This document shows positions 27,784-35,921 of a DNA stretch of 64,000 bases, one piece after another. The position numbers and the translations under genes are program-made. The notes beneath the pieces were generated by a model, which had not been told where the DNA came from, made no database searches, and was given only the letters and a program-made list of their open reading frames with translations. This stretch comes from Psychrobacter raelei (GTDB lineage Bacteria; Pseudomonadota; Gammaproteobacteria; Pseudomonadales; Moraxellaceae), in the NCBI RefSeq assembly GCF_022631235.3, contig NZ_CP093310.2:682001-746000 (forward strand). Direction: 5' to 3'. The first letter of the stretch is position 1; the number at the start of each line of letters is the position of its first letter.

Positions 27784-28890
27784 ATGAAAACACTCAAGCT
27801 ACGCATCAAAGACAAACATGCAAACCAGCTAAACAAACTAGCTGGGAGTGTTAACTATGCGTGGAACTATGTTAATGCGTTAAGCTTTGAGCATTTAAGA
27901 CGCACAGGTAAGTACTTTTGGGCCTATGATTTAAGCCAATACACCAAAGGCAGTGGTGAGTATTTAGGCTTGCACTCGCAAACTCTGCAAGCCATTAACG
28001 AGACTCATGCCAAATCTCGTAAGCAGTTTAAAAAAGCCAAACTCAATTGGCGAACCAACCGACCCGATGCCAAACGCAAAAGCCTAGGCTGGATACCCTT
28101 TAAGAAATCAGCCATCAAACACCTTACCACAAGGCAAAGCGGTAAAAAAGCACTGAAATCAACCATTCAATTATCGTTATCTAAAGGTCAAAAGCTCATC
28201 ATTGATATATTTGATAGCTACAACCTAAGTCTATATCAAATCAATACGCTTGAGATAGTGCAAGACAGTCGTAATCGTTGGTATGCCTGTATTACCGTCA
28301 AAGACTTTCCTAAGCAAGTGAGTGGTAAGGGTAGCGTTGGTATTGATTTAGGCTTAAAAGAGTCTGCTACCACATCAAATGGTGACAAGCTAATTATTAA
28401 GCAGACCCAAAAATGGGCTAAAAAGCTTGCCATCGCTCAACGTGCTAAGAATAAAAAGCGTGTCAAAGCAATTCATGCCAAAATTAAAAATACGAGATTA
28501 GACTTAATTCATAAATTCACCACAAGGCTTGTGCAGAGCAATGCCTTGATTGTGGTTGGTGATGTTAAATCACGCTCATTTACCAATTCGATGACCAACC
28601 TAGCTAAATCGACATACGATGCAGGATGGTTTGAACTCAAACGACAACTGGAATACAAATGCAAGCATGCAGGTTGTCAGTTTGAGATGGTAAATGAGAG
28701 TTACACTACCCAGACCTGCTCGTGCTGCCGCCAAATAAGTGACAGTAGTCCGAAAGGTAGAGCAGGTCTTGGAATAAGAGGATGGAGGTGTGCTGAGTGT
28801 GGCACATGGCATGATAGAGATATCAATGCTGCTAAGAACATCCTTGCGGTCGGGCTTGACCGTCTAGCTGTAGCAATCCCCTCGGTTTAG
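27784..28890 (+). CDS. tnpB: TnpB, RNA-guided nuclease of IS200/IS605-type transposons
   Basis: 368 residues, full length and uninterrupted. N-terminal KTLKLRIKDKHANQLNKLAG helix, then the WED/REC-like region, RuvC-I at GIDLG (Asp188), RuvC-II region at LIVVGD (259-260), a zinc finger with CSCC (Cys312, Cys315) and CAEC (Cys336, Cys339), and RuvC-III HDRDINAAKNIL (Asp346). TnpB cleaves DNA matching a guide carried by an RNA from the element's right end. The usual RuvC-II Glu is absent (Gly-Asp); E305 in VNESYTTQTC may be a relocated carboxylate, as described for some TnpB with rearranged sites. The stop codon is inside the right-end hairpin loop. Confidence 0.93.
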   Translation: MKTLKLRIKDKHANQLNKLAGSVNYAWNYVNALSFEHLRRTGKYFWAYDLSQYTKGSGEYLGLHSQTLQAINETHAKSRKQFKKAKLNWRTNRPDAKRKSLGWIPFKKSAIKHLTTRQSGKKALKSTIQLSLSKGQKLIIDIFDSYNLSLYQINTLEIVQDSRNRWYACITVKDFPKQVSGKGSVGIDLGLKESATTSNGDKLIIKQTQKWAKKLAIAQRAKNKKRVKAIHAKIKNTRLDLIHKFTTRLVQSNALIVVGDVKSRSFTNSMTNLAKSTYDAGWFELKRQLEYKCKHAGCQFEMVNESYTTQTCSCCRQISDSSPKGRAGLGIRGWRCAECGTWHDRDINAAKNILAVGLDRLAVAIPSV

Positions 28891-28907
28891 CGAGGGGAGG
28901 AAGTCAA
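28760..28907 (+). ncRNA. predicted guide (omega/re) RNA scaffold of the tnpB element
   Basis: By analogy with ISDra2 and related elements, the guide RNA scaffold comes from the 3' end of tnpB and the right end, ending in the right-end hairpin, with the flanking host DNA from 28908 as guide. The hairpin (28878-28897) and the end motif are seen; the 5' limit of about 28760 is a guess from typical scaffold lengths of 100-200 bases. Confidence 0.45.
28878..28897 (+). repeat. right-end hairpin of the tnpB element
   Basis: Perfect 7-bp stem CCCCTCG/CGAGGGG with loop GTTTAG; the tnpB stop TAG (28888-28890) is in the loop. Followed by AGGAAGTCAA. Confidence 0.85.
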
Positions 28908-29048
28908 AAAAATAGCGAAGTTAAGTCAGAGTGAGCTTTAGGCCACAGTGAGGATAACTCGCTGATATCAATCAAGGTCAAAACGATCAGCAATGAAGGA
29001 TTAACTGCTAGCCATCCGCCCAGTTAGCCCCTTTATTGGGGCAAATAA

Positions 29049-29057
29049 TGCTAGAAT
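29049..29057 (+). promoter_or_regulatory. extended -10 promoter element for rlmE
   Basis: TGC then TAGAAT (29052-29057), 50 bp before the start codon and to the right of the tnpB element, so the insertion should leave rlmE expression intact. Confidence 0.45.
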
Positions 29058-29106
29058 TAAGATTAAAATTTAGTTATGAATTGTCTGAAAATATAGTGAG
29101 GATATT

Positions 29107-29739
29107 TTGGCGACACGTATTACCAATAAAGGCCTATCAAAAAGCAGTAAGGCTTGGATGAAAGAGCATTTGGATGACCATTATGTGCAATTGGCGCAAA
29201 AAGAGGGTTACCGCGCTCGCGCTGCCTATAAACTATTGGAAATCAACGAAAAAACCAATCTCATTAAAAAAGGGATGACGGTGGTTGATTTGGGCAGTGC
29301 CCCTGGCAGCTGGTCACAGGTGGCAGGCAGACTGGTAGGGGATGAGGGCATACTCATCGCTTCAGACATCTTACCGATGGATGCCTTAGAGAATGTCACC
29401 TTTATTCAAGGTGACTTCAGAGAGGAGGCCGTGTTTGATCGCTTGATGAGTGAAGTGGGTGACAGACAGGTAGATGTGGTGTTATCTGATATGGCACCCA
29501 ATACGTCAGGGCATACCGCCGTAGATCAGCCACGTATGATTTATCTGTGTGAGCTGGCAGTAGACTTTGCTTTGCGCGTACTGCCAAAAGGTGGGTCGTT
29601 GGTAATGAAGGTATTCCAAGGCGAGGGTGAGCAGCAATTACGCCAGCAGCTACAGTCTCAGTTTTCAAAAGTTCGCACCATTAAGCCTGCCGCTTCTCGT
29701 CCGCGCTCAAAAGAGGTGTTTTGGGTAGCTACCAAATAA
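29107..29739 (+). CDS. rlmE: 23S rRNA (uridine2552-2'-O)-methyltransferase
   Basis: Methylates U2552 of 23S rRNA late in 50S assembly, using SAM. 210 residues from a TTG at 29107, preceded by TGAGGATATT. Motifs: RARAAYKLLEI (catalytic Lys), SAM-binding VDLGSAPGSWSQVA, VVLSDMAPNTSGH (catalytic Asp), LVMKVFQGEG (Lys) and RSKEVFWVAT (Glu), giving the K-D-K-E tetrad. Followed by ftsH as in many proteobacteria, but with a 517-bp gap and a separate ftsH promoter. Confidence 0.96.
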   Translation: MATRITNKGLSKSSKAWMKEHLDDHYVQLAQKEGYRARAAYKLLEINEKTNLIKKGMTVVDLGSAPGSWSQVAGRLVGDEGILIASDILPMDALENVTFIQGDFREEAVFDRLMSEVGDRQVDVVLSDMAPNTSGHTAVDQPRMIYLCELAVDFALRVLPKGGSLVMKVFQGEGEQQLRQQLQSQFSKVRTIKPAASRPRSKEVFWVATK

Positions 29740-30256
29740 AGCGGTATGGCGCTGAGCGTTGCTCATGATGCGCATAATCCCATTCACACCGACAACAGAT
29801 AATCAATACAGTAGCTAATATTTAGACTTTATTGATGCAACAGGTGGATAATTATCTGTTTTATGCTTGATAAATACTTATACTGACCTAATAAAGGTAG
29901 GTAGAAGCAACGGTTTGCTAAAACATACAGTTTAACTCAGCTAAATTTTGGTCAAGTATTATAAAAATTTAAATGACGTAATTTAACTCAATGTAAGTCA
30001 GATGTATTGAAACTGCTCAATCTTAAAGCGGGTTATGTCTTAACAGTAATCCACTATTAACCGATTTGAGTAGAATGTTTTAGCTAAAAAACCTTGATTT
30101 TATTACTTTTATTTTAACCAAAATTGTGTCATCTGACATAAGGTTAAGCGGGTGTATTAACAAGGTGACGGGCCGTCATTGTTTTTCTGCCTCATGCTAT
30201 AATGCTAGATTAGGCAGAATTTTGAACACATCAACAAGTAAGGGATGGTATAGCTT
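29740..30256. other. 517-bp spacer between rlmE and ftsH
   Basis: AT-rich, with no ORF showing a ribosome binding site. It contains the ftsH promoter near its right end. The 14-mer GCTAAAACATACAG near 29910 recurs near 46512 in another spacer; this may be chance. No terminator with a good T-run is seen after rlmE. Confidence 0.4.
30195..30203 (+). promoter_or_regulatory. extended -10 promoter for ftsH
   Basis: TGC then a perfect TATAAT (30198-30203), 54 bp before the GTG start; the hexamer at a 17-bp spacing (GTCATT) is a poor -35. Confidence 0.6.
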
Positions 30257-32149
30257 GTGAGCGACATGGTAAAAAATACCTTATTGTGGCTAGTTGTTAT
30301 CGGCGTATTAGTGCTGGTATTTAGCAACTTTGATAGCAGTAATGAGCCTGATACGCTCAATTACTCTGAGTTTGTAACTCAAGTCACTGAGGACCAAATA
30401 AAAAGCGTCAAGATCGACGGTGAACAAATCACTGGCGAAAAAGTCAACGGCTCGGAGTTCGAGACCGTTCTTCCTGCAGTGGCGGACGCAGAGTTAATGC
30501 CTACGTTGCGTGAGCATAAGGTTGAGGTGCAAGGGGCAGCCCCCGAGCGTCAAAGCATTATGATGCAGTTATTAATTGCAAGCTTCCCTGTTCTGCTAAT
30601 TATCGGTATCTTCTTGTTCTTCATGCGTAATATGCAAGGCGGCGCTGGCGGTAAAGCCGGTGGCCCCATGAGCTTTGGTAAATCTAAAGCCAAAATGCTG
30701 GGTGAAGACCAAATTAAAGTGACCTTTAATGATGTGGCCGGTGCAGAAGAAGCCAAAGAAGAAGTGGTCGAAGTGGTCGATTTCTTAAAAGACCCTGACA
30801 AATTCACCAAATTGGGTGCTACCATTCCTCGTGGTATCTTAATGGTGGGCCCACCAGGTACGGGTAAAACCTTACTTGCTAAAGCCATTGCCGGTGAAGC
30901 CAAAGTACCTTTTTTCTCAATCTCAGGTTCTGACTTTGTTGAAATGTTCGTTGGTGTGGGCGCATCACGTGTGCGTGATATGTTTGAGCAAGCCAAAAAG
31001 AATGCGCCTTGTATTATCTTTATCGATGAGATTGATGCCGTAGGCCGTAGCCGTGGCACAGGCATGGGTGGGGGTAATGATGAGCGCGAGCAGACCCTAA
31101 ACCAGCTACTGGTAGAAATGGATGGTTTTGAAGGTAATGACGGTATTATCGTTATTGCTGCCACCAACCGCGCTGATGTACTTGATAAAGCCTTATTACG
31201 CCCAGGTCGTTTTGACCGTCAGGTGCATGTGGGCTTACCAGACATCAAAGGCCGTGAAGAGATTTTAAAGGTGCATTTACGCAAACTGCCAGCAACCATT
31301 GGTGTAGATGTGAATGCTCTTGCTCGTGGTACGCCAGGTTTTAGTGGTGCGCAGATTGCAAACTTAGTGAATGAAGCTGCTTTATTTGCTGCTCGTCGTA
31401 ATAAGACCAGTGTCGATATGAACGACTTTGAGGATGCCAAAGACAAGCTATTTATGGGTCCTGAGCGTAAGTCTATGGTGCTGCGTGAAGAAGAACGTCG
31501 TGCGACCGCCTATCACGAAGCTGGCCATGCTCTAGTCGCTGAGATGCTACCAGGCACCGATCCTGTGCATAAGGTTACCATCATGCCGCGTGGTTGGGCA
31601 CTGGGTGTGACTTGGCAGCTGCCTGAGTTTGATCAGACCAGCTTAGATAAGTCAAAGATGTTGAATGATATTGCGATTTTATTTGGCGGGCGTATTGCAG
31701 AAGAGGTCTTTGTTAATCAAAAGACCACAGGCGCATCAAACGACTTTGAACGTGCGACTAAAATGGCGCGCGCTATGGTGACTAAGTATGGCATGTCAGA
31801 TGCATTGGGGGTGATGGTTTATGAAGATGATGATGCCTCTCAAGGTTATTTCGGCGGTGGTGCCCGTGCTATTTCTGAAGCTACACAGCAAAAAGTGGAT
31901 GAAGAGATCCGTCGTATTTTAGAGGAACAGTACGCCATCGCTCGTGAGATTATCGAAGCCAATAAAGATAAGATGCATGCTATGGTTGAAGCGCTGATGA
32001 ATTGGGAAACTATTGATAGAGATCAATTGCAAGATATCTTGGCAGGTAATGAGCCACGTGCACCTCGCAATTATCAAGAAAAAGATGTTACCCCAAAAAA
32101 GGAAGTCAGCTCTTCAGGTCCAACACCGCCACCTTTACCTGCAATGTAG
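30257..32149 (+). CDS. ftsH: ATP-dependent zinc metalloprotease FtsH
   Basis: Membrane-anchored hexameric AAA+ protease that degrades misfolded membrane proteins and LpxC in E. coli. 630 residues from a GTG; an ATG three codons later is an alternative. TM helix 1 at about residues 8-23, periplasmic domain, TM helix 2 at about 103-123, Walker A GPPGTGKT (198-205), Walker [13 protein letters not shown] ([19 protein letters not shown]), zinc site HEAGH (420-424), and a Pro-rich end. Upstream is rlmE; downstream, after a terminator, folP. Confidence 0.99.
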   Translation: MSDMVKNTLLWLVVIGVLVLVFSNFDSSNEPDTLNYSEFVTQVTEDQIKSVKIDGEQITGEKVNGSEFETVLPAVADAELMPTLREHKVEVQGAAPERQSIMMQLLIASFPVLLIIGIFLFFMRNMQGGAGGKAGGPMSFGKSKAKMLGEDQIKVTFNDVAGAEEAKEEVVEVVDFLKDPDKFTKLGATIPRGILMVGPPGTGKTLLAKAIAGEAKVPFFSISGSDFVEMFVGVGASRVRDMFEQAKKNAPCIIFIDEIDAVGRSRGTGMGGGNDEREQTLNQLLVEMDGFEGNDGIIVIAATNRADVLDKALLRPGRFDRQVHVGLPDIKGREEILKVHLRKLPATIGVDVNALARGTPGFSGAQIANLVNEAALFAARRNKTSVDMNDFEDAKDKLFMGPERKSMVLREEERRATAYHEAGHALVAEMLPGTDPVHKVTIMPRGWALGVTWQLPEFDQTSLDKSKMLNDIAILFGGRIAEEVFVNQKTTGASNDFERATKMARAMVTKYGMSDALGVMVYEDDDASQGYFGGGARAISEATQQKVDEEIRRILEEQYAIAREIIEANKDKMHAMVEALMNWETIDRDQLQDILAGNEPRAPRNYQEKDVTPKKEVSSSGPTPPPLPAM

Positions 32150-32190
32150 TGTATTAGACTATCTCACAACTTGTAGATTTAAGTGGTCTT

Positions 32191-32227
32191 AAAAAAGGTC
32201 TTTTCTCAATGAAAAGGCCTTTTTTTA
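32191..32227 (+). terminator. intrinsic terminator between ftsH and folP
   Basis: 10-bp stem with one G:T pair (AGGTCTTTTC with GAAAAGGCCT), loop TCAAT, then seven T. Confidence 0.88.
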
Positions 32228-32251
32228 TGCGCCGCCACCGGGCGACATATC

Positions 32252-32260
32252 TGTTAGAAT
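32252..32260 (+). promoter_or_regulatory. extended -10 promoter element for folP
   Basis: TGT then TAGAAT (32255-32260), 56 bp before the folP ATG and after the ftsH terminator. Confidence 0.45.
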
Positions 32261-32315
32261 AGCGGATGAAATCTATGGAGTATTTGCCAAAATAATTATA
32301 AACAGATGAGCCATT

Positions 32316-33227
32316 ATGCAACTACATTGTCTTCCTAATATTAAAATTAAAGCGCCTTTATCTACCAAGCCAGGTATCGCTAGCGGCTATAAACAGCTAG
32401 ACTTGTCTCAGCCTCAAGTAATGGGTATTTTGAATGTGACCCCTGACTCGTTTTCTGATGGTGGGCAGTTTAATAATATCGAGTCGGCTATACGGCACTG
32501 TGAACGCATGATTCAAGAGGGTGCCACTATTATTGATATCGGCGGAGAATCAACTCGGCCAAATGCCAGTCCAGTGAGCGAAGAAGAAGAATGCGCGCGC
32601 GTAGTGCCTGTGGTTGCAGCGATTCGTGAACGCTTCGGTGATAAGCTGTGGCTGTCTATTGATACCAGCTCACCGACAGTGATTGAACAGGCGGTGCACG
32701 CGGGTGCTGACATCTGGAATGATGTGCGAGCATTGACTCGGGAGGGCGCACTTGAGATGGCGGCCAAGCTCGATATCCCTGTGGTACTGATGCACATGCG
32801 CGGTGAGCCTACTACCATGAATGCCAAAGCCCATTATCAAGATGTGATCAGTGAAGTACTTGCTGAGCTTAAGGTACGAATTGAGGCAGCTCAGCAAGCT
32901 GGCGTAAAAGCACATAATCTCATTATTGATCCAGGCTTCGGCTTTGCTAAAGAGTATGAGCACCACAAGCGGTTATTAAATCATATGTCGCAGTTGCATC
33001 AATTGCAGTTGCCCATCTTATTCGGTGTCTCACGTAAGCGCTTTTTAGGTCAGGTGCTGACCCATACCGGCCTCGGTATCTTTGATGATCATATGGCAAC
33101 TGATAGAGATGGCGTGGGTATGGTTGCAGCATTATTAGCAGTACAGCAAGGCGCTAGTATTATACGCACTCATAATGTCAGATTAAGCGTAGAGGGTCTG
33201 GCTTTGTGGCAGCAATTGAGCCAATAA
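32316..33227 (+). CDS. folP: dihydropteroate synthase
   Basis: Condenses 6-hydroxymethyl-dihydropterin pyrophosphate with p-aminobenzoate in folate synthesis; the sulfonamide target. 303 residues, with about 30 N-terminal residues before the TIM barrel. Motifs: GILNVTPDSFSDGGQFN (loop 1), IIDIGGESTRPNASPV (loop 2), DIWNDVRAL, VLMHMRGEPTTM and IIDPGFGFAKEYEHH, with SRKRFLG and IIRTHNV at the C-terminus. glmM, which often follows folP, is absent; sdhE follows instead. Confidence 0.97.
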   Translation: MQLHCLPNIKIKAPLSTKPGIASGYKQLDLSQPQVMGILNVTPDSFSDGGQFNNIESAIRHCERMIQEGATIIDIGGESTRPNASPVSEEEECARVVPVVAAIRERFGDKLWLSIDTSSPTVIEQAVHAGADIWNDVRALTREGALEMAAKLDIPVVLMHMRGEPTTMNAKAHYQDVISEVLAELKVRIEAAQQAGVKAHNLIIDPGFGFAKEYEHHKRLLNHMSQLHQLQLPILFGVSRKRFLGQVLTHTGLGIFDDHMATDRDGVGMVAALLAVQQGASIIRTHNVRLSVEGLALWQQLSQ

Positions 33228-33321
33228 CAATACATTATAAATTTTAAAACCGTATTACCTCAAAGCATTGGCTTTTATCGCTATATTATTTTTATTTTTT
33301 TTACTTAGTTAGGAGTGTCTT

Positions 33322-33594
33322 ATGAGCACACAGCTCGAGCCCACCAATGAACAAAGACGTGTTATCTACCAAGCTCGCCGCGGTCTAAAAGAGCTGGATT
33401 TTTATATTGATCCTTACGTCAAACAGTACTATCTAACCGCAGATGAAGATGAGCAAGCAACCTTTGCTAAGCTGCTGACTTATGAAGACCCTGATTTATT
33501 GAATTATTTCATGAATCAAGATACGCCAGACGATGCCAAAGTGGGTGAGTTGGTATTAAAGCTCAAAAAACTGCAGCATGGTGATCTATCTTAA
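33322..33594 (+). CDS. sdhE: succinate dehydrogenase FAD assembly factor SdhE
   Basis: 90 residues, all-helical. It carries the RGxxE motif (R20-G21-L-K-E24) of the SdhE/SDHAF2 family, then LDFYIDPYVKQYY and LLTYEDPDLLNYFM, which aid covalent flavinylation of SdhA. AGGAG lies 8 bases before the ATG. The next gene is YgfX-like, the known partner order (ygfX-ygfY in E. coli, here reversed). Confidence 0.93.
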   Translation: MSTQLEPTNEQRRVIYQARRGLKELDFYIDPYVKQYYLTADEDEQATFAKLLTYEDPDLLNYFMNQDTPDDAKVGELVLKLKKLQHGDLS

Positions 33595-33631
33595 ATGCTC
33601 AGTCTATAAATACCAACGCCTGCCGTAAGGT

Positions 33632-34087
33632 ATGTTGTTTATGAGCCGTCAACTCAACTCTTGCATTGCCGCAAAGAGTGGTTGGCGGCTTTTATATGCC
33701 ACAACCTTTTTGGCTGTGCCGGTATTGTTGATAGTGACAACCTTGGTGACTTGGGCCGGGATTATGGTGCTGCTTTTAAGCAGTGCACTGCTTGCTATGG
33801 TGTTCTACGTTCATGATACACCGTTACACATTAGCGTCAGTGATTGTGATGATATGACAAAAGGCTGGCAGCTTTTATATAAAGCTGGGGCAAATGCTAA
33901 GGCAGCTGGTGCAGCGCCGGTACTTTGGGAGGCAAAGCTGGTAAGTGCCAATGCTTTACGTCACTGCTTGCAGCTGAGCTTTGTGACTCATTATCCTATT
34001 GTGCAAAAAAAGACAGTCGTGCTTTGGCAAGATCAAGTTCAAGTGGATACTTGGCGGCGCTTGATGGTATTGGCTCAGTGGCGCTAA
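33632..34087 (+). CDS. YgfX-like inner-membrane protein (putative)
   Basis: 151 residues with a two-helix membrane hairpin at about residues 22-65 (LLYATTFLAVPVLLIVTTLV; WAGIMVLLLSSALLAMVFYV) followed by a soluble C-terminal domain with short beta strands ending VDTWRRLMVLAQWR. This layout, the Trp-rich C-terminus and the location beside sdhE match YgfX/CptA, which has been described as a toxin affecting FtsZ/MreB. Direct sequence similarity is weak, so the call rests on context and topology. Starts at 33632 or 33641 (both ATG) are possible. Confidence 0.65.
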   Translation: MLFMSRQLNSCIAAKSGWRLLYATTFLAVPVLLIVTTLVTWAGIMVLLLSSALLAMVFYVHDTPLHISVSDCDDMTKGWQLLYKAGANAKAAGAAPVLWEAKLVSANALRHCLQLSFVTHYPIVQKKTVVLWQDQVQVDTWRRLMVLAQWR

Positions 34088-34163
34088 TAACGCAGCACCA
34101 TCTTTTGATATACAAATTACATAACAAGTAAATGTAATTGCTAACGCACTAAGCGCTAAGCTT

Positions 34164-34172
34164 TGCTATAGT
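34164..34172 (+). promoter_or_regulatory. extended -10 promoter element for the YidB-like gene
   Basis: TGC then TATAGT (34167-34172), 49 bp before the ATG. Confidence 0.45.
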
Positions 34173-34220
34173 AGGGGCATGTTATTTGTAACCTATTTTG
34201 TAAATTACTAAGGAGATATT

Positions 34221-34910
34221 ATGAGTCTACTCGGCAATCTAATCACTCAGGTGGCACGCCAAGCATTGGATCCTAATGAAGCCAAGCGCAATCCGGTTAA
34301 TCAGCGTATCGAGCCACGTGCTACGGGCGGCTTAGGGGATATTTTAGGGAGTGTTTTAGGCGGCAACAATCAAGCGCATCAAAGCCAAGCACAGGACAAT
34401 GGCTTCGGTTTAGATGACCTATTAGGCGGCGTTCTGGGCGGTAGTATGGGCGGCAATCGCAATACGGGTGGCTTAGGCAGTATCTTGGGTAGCGTCTTAG
34501 GTGGCGGTAGCATGGGCGGTGCTCGCGCAGGTGGTGGTAAAGCCATGTTAGTAGCGGCGCTGATGCCTATTGCACTTAATTGGATTCAGCGCAATGGCGG
34601 CTTGTCTGGTGCTTTATCTAAGATCCAAGACTTAGGCTTTGGCCATCAGGCGCAATCTTGGCTGAGCAATGAGCAACAAAACCAAAACCTTGACCCCAAC
34701 CAAATCAATAAACTATTTGATGAGCAAGAGCTTGAGCAAGTTCGTAGCCAGACAGGCGCAGATGATACAGAAGTACGCCAAGGTTTAGCCGAGCTATTGC
34801 CTGAGATTGTTAACCAATTGACCCCAAACGGCGGCTTAGATAAAGAGCAAGAAGCCAACCAAGAGATTGAAGATATCTTACGTCAAATCTCAGGCAGCTT
34901 GCCAAAATAA
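34221..34910 (+). CDS. YidB-like DUF937 protein
   Basis: 229 residues. Gly-rich N-terminal half with repeated LGxxLGSVLGGG units (GGLGDILGSVLGG; GGLGSILGSVLGGG), then a hydrophobic segment (AMLVAALMPIALNWIQRNGG), and the conserved YidB end with QAQSWLSNEQQN, IFxEQELEQV-like (LFDEQELEQVRSQTG) and LAELLPEIVNQLTPNGGL. No signal peptide. Function of the family is unknown. AAGGAG precedes the ATG. Terminator at 34952. Confidence 0.8.
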   Translation: MSLLGNLITQVARQALDPNEAKRNPVNQRIEPRATGGLGDILGSVLGGNNQAHQSQAQDNGFGLDDLLGGVLGGSMGGNRNTGGLGSILGSVLGGGSMGGARAGGGKAMLVAALMPIALNWIQRNGGLSGALSKIQDLGFGHQAQSWLSNEQQNQNLDPNQINKLFDEQELEQVRSQTGADDTEVRQGLAELLPEIVNQLTPNGGLDKEQEANQEIEDILRQISGSLPK

Positions 34911-34951
34911 GAGATGAGTCTTGATTGGCGGTTAATAACATAAAAATGGTC

Positions 34952-34987
34952 AAAACCAGATTACTAAATGAGTGGTCTGGTTTTTTT
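34952..34987 (+). terminator. intrinsic terminator after the YidB-like gene
   Basis: Arms AAAACCAGA (34952-34960) and TCTGGTTTT (34976-34984), inner partial pairing, then T-run. Confidence 0.78.
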
Positions 34988-35147
34988 AGTTGATAGCAAA
35001 TGAGGTGGGTTGCATAAATGGAACCAACTACTGATTTATCAAAGCCATGTGCAGTGGTATGATACTGCCACTTATTTGGTTCACTCAAGATTAGATTTTT
35101 TGTCTTATATTTTTGCTTGTATTTTTTAGTTGTATAAAGAGGCTCCC

Positions 35148-35840
35148 ATGTTTTTGGCAATAGATACCGTTTTTGATCAATGTTCTGTGGCGATAGTGAG
35201 CCAAGATTTACAAGTCATCAGTGATCACACCGAAACCGGTAAACGTGATCAAACCCAGCAGATATTGCCTATGATTGACAGCGCTTTACAGCAAGCGGGA
35301 ATTAAATTGGCAGATATTACGGCGTTAATTTTCAACCGTGGCCCTGGCCCTTTTAGTGGTATTCGAATTAATACCGCAGTAATACAAGCGTTGTCTGTGG
35401 CGCATAATATTCCTTGCGTTGGGGTATCAAGCTTAGCAGCCATTGCACAGGCGGCCTTTGATAAACAAGGTGTGCAGCAGGTCTATGCCGCGTTAGATGC
35501 GCGCATGAAGCAGGTCTATTTTGGAGAGTATCAGCTTGCCCAAATGCAAGGCACGCCAGATGTTCAGGTGATGACTCAGGTAGAGGGCAGTGAGGAGAGG
35601 TTGGTTGATTATGATCAAAGCACCGATAAGGCGCTGCCCATTGCTGGTAACGGCGCAACTTTGCTGCATGCAGTGGAGGATCAACCTTTGTTTGCTGAGA
35701 TTATTCCTGATGCGGTGAGCTTAGCTAAGCTGGGTATTGCCCAGTATTTAGTATCAGGTGGTGTCAGTGCAGATCAAGCTCTGCCTGTTTATTTGCGCAA
35801 TAATGCTTGGAAAACACTCAAAGAGCAGGGCAAAGCTTAA
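35148..35840 (+). CDS. tsaB: tRNA threonylcarbamoyladenosine biosynthesis protein TsaB
   Basis: 230 residues. The start is set by AAAGAGG 7 bases before the ATG at 35148; a TTG at 35130 would overlap the site. It partners TsaD and TsaE to make t6A37 on ANN-decoding tRNAs. Motifs of the ASKHA fold: FLAIDTVFDQCSVAIV, IFNRGPGPFSGIRINTAVIQAL and VYAALDARMKQVYFGEY. It lacks the metal-binding site of TsaD, as expected. tsaD is not in the window. Confidence 0.95.
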   Translation: MFLAIDTVFDQCSVAIVSQDLQVISDHTETGKRDQTQQILPMIDSALQQAGIKLADITALIFNRGPGPFSGIRINTAVIQALSVAHNIPCVGVSSLAAIAQAAFDKQGVQQVYAALDARMKQVYFGEYQLAQMQGTPDVQVMTQVEGSEERLVDYDQSTDKALPIAGNGATLLHAVEDQPLFAEIIPDAVSLAKLGIAQYLVSGGVSADQALPVYLRNNAWKTLKEQGKA

Positions 35841-35921
35841 GTCACACAGAAAAGTTGGTCTAAGCGACAGGTTTAGTTGAGCGAAGTTTTTATTTTTATT
35901 ATTTTATAGTGAGCACTTATT

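Larger units (their letters stand above)
27676..28907 (+). mobile_element. solo tnpB element of the IS200/IS605 (IS1341-like) group
   Basis: The unit comprises an imperfect left-end hairpin, one intact tnpB and a right-end hairpin; tnpA is absent. Left end: CTACCC (27688-27693) pairs with GGGTGG (27702-27707), enclosed by GTCGCC (27676-27681) with GGCGAC (27714-27719). Right end: CCCCTCG (28878-28884) with CGAGGGG (28891-28897), loop GTTTAG, then AGGAAGTCAA at 28898-28907, the style of end cut by IS200/IS605 TnpA. No target-site duplication is expected for this family. Exact boundaries need an empty-site comparison. Movement would need a TnpA from elsewhere. It lies between yhbY and rlmE. Confidence 0.85.

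Noticed and set aside
30550..31167. 205-codon frame antisense to ftsH
   Set aside because: It mirrors a strongly conserved AAA+ coding region, has no ribosome binding site and no recognisable protein features; a shadow of codon bias.
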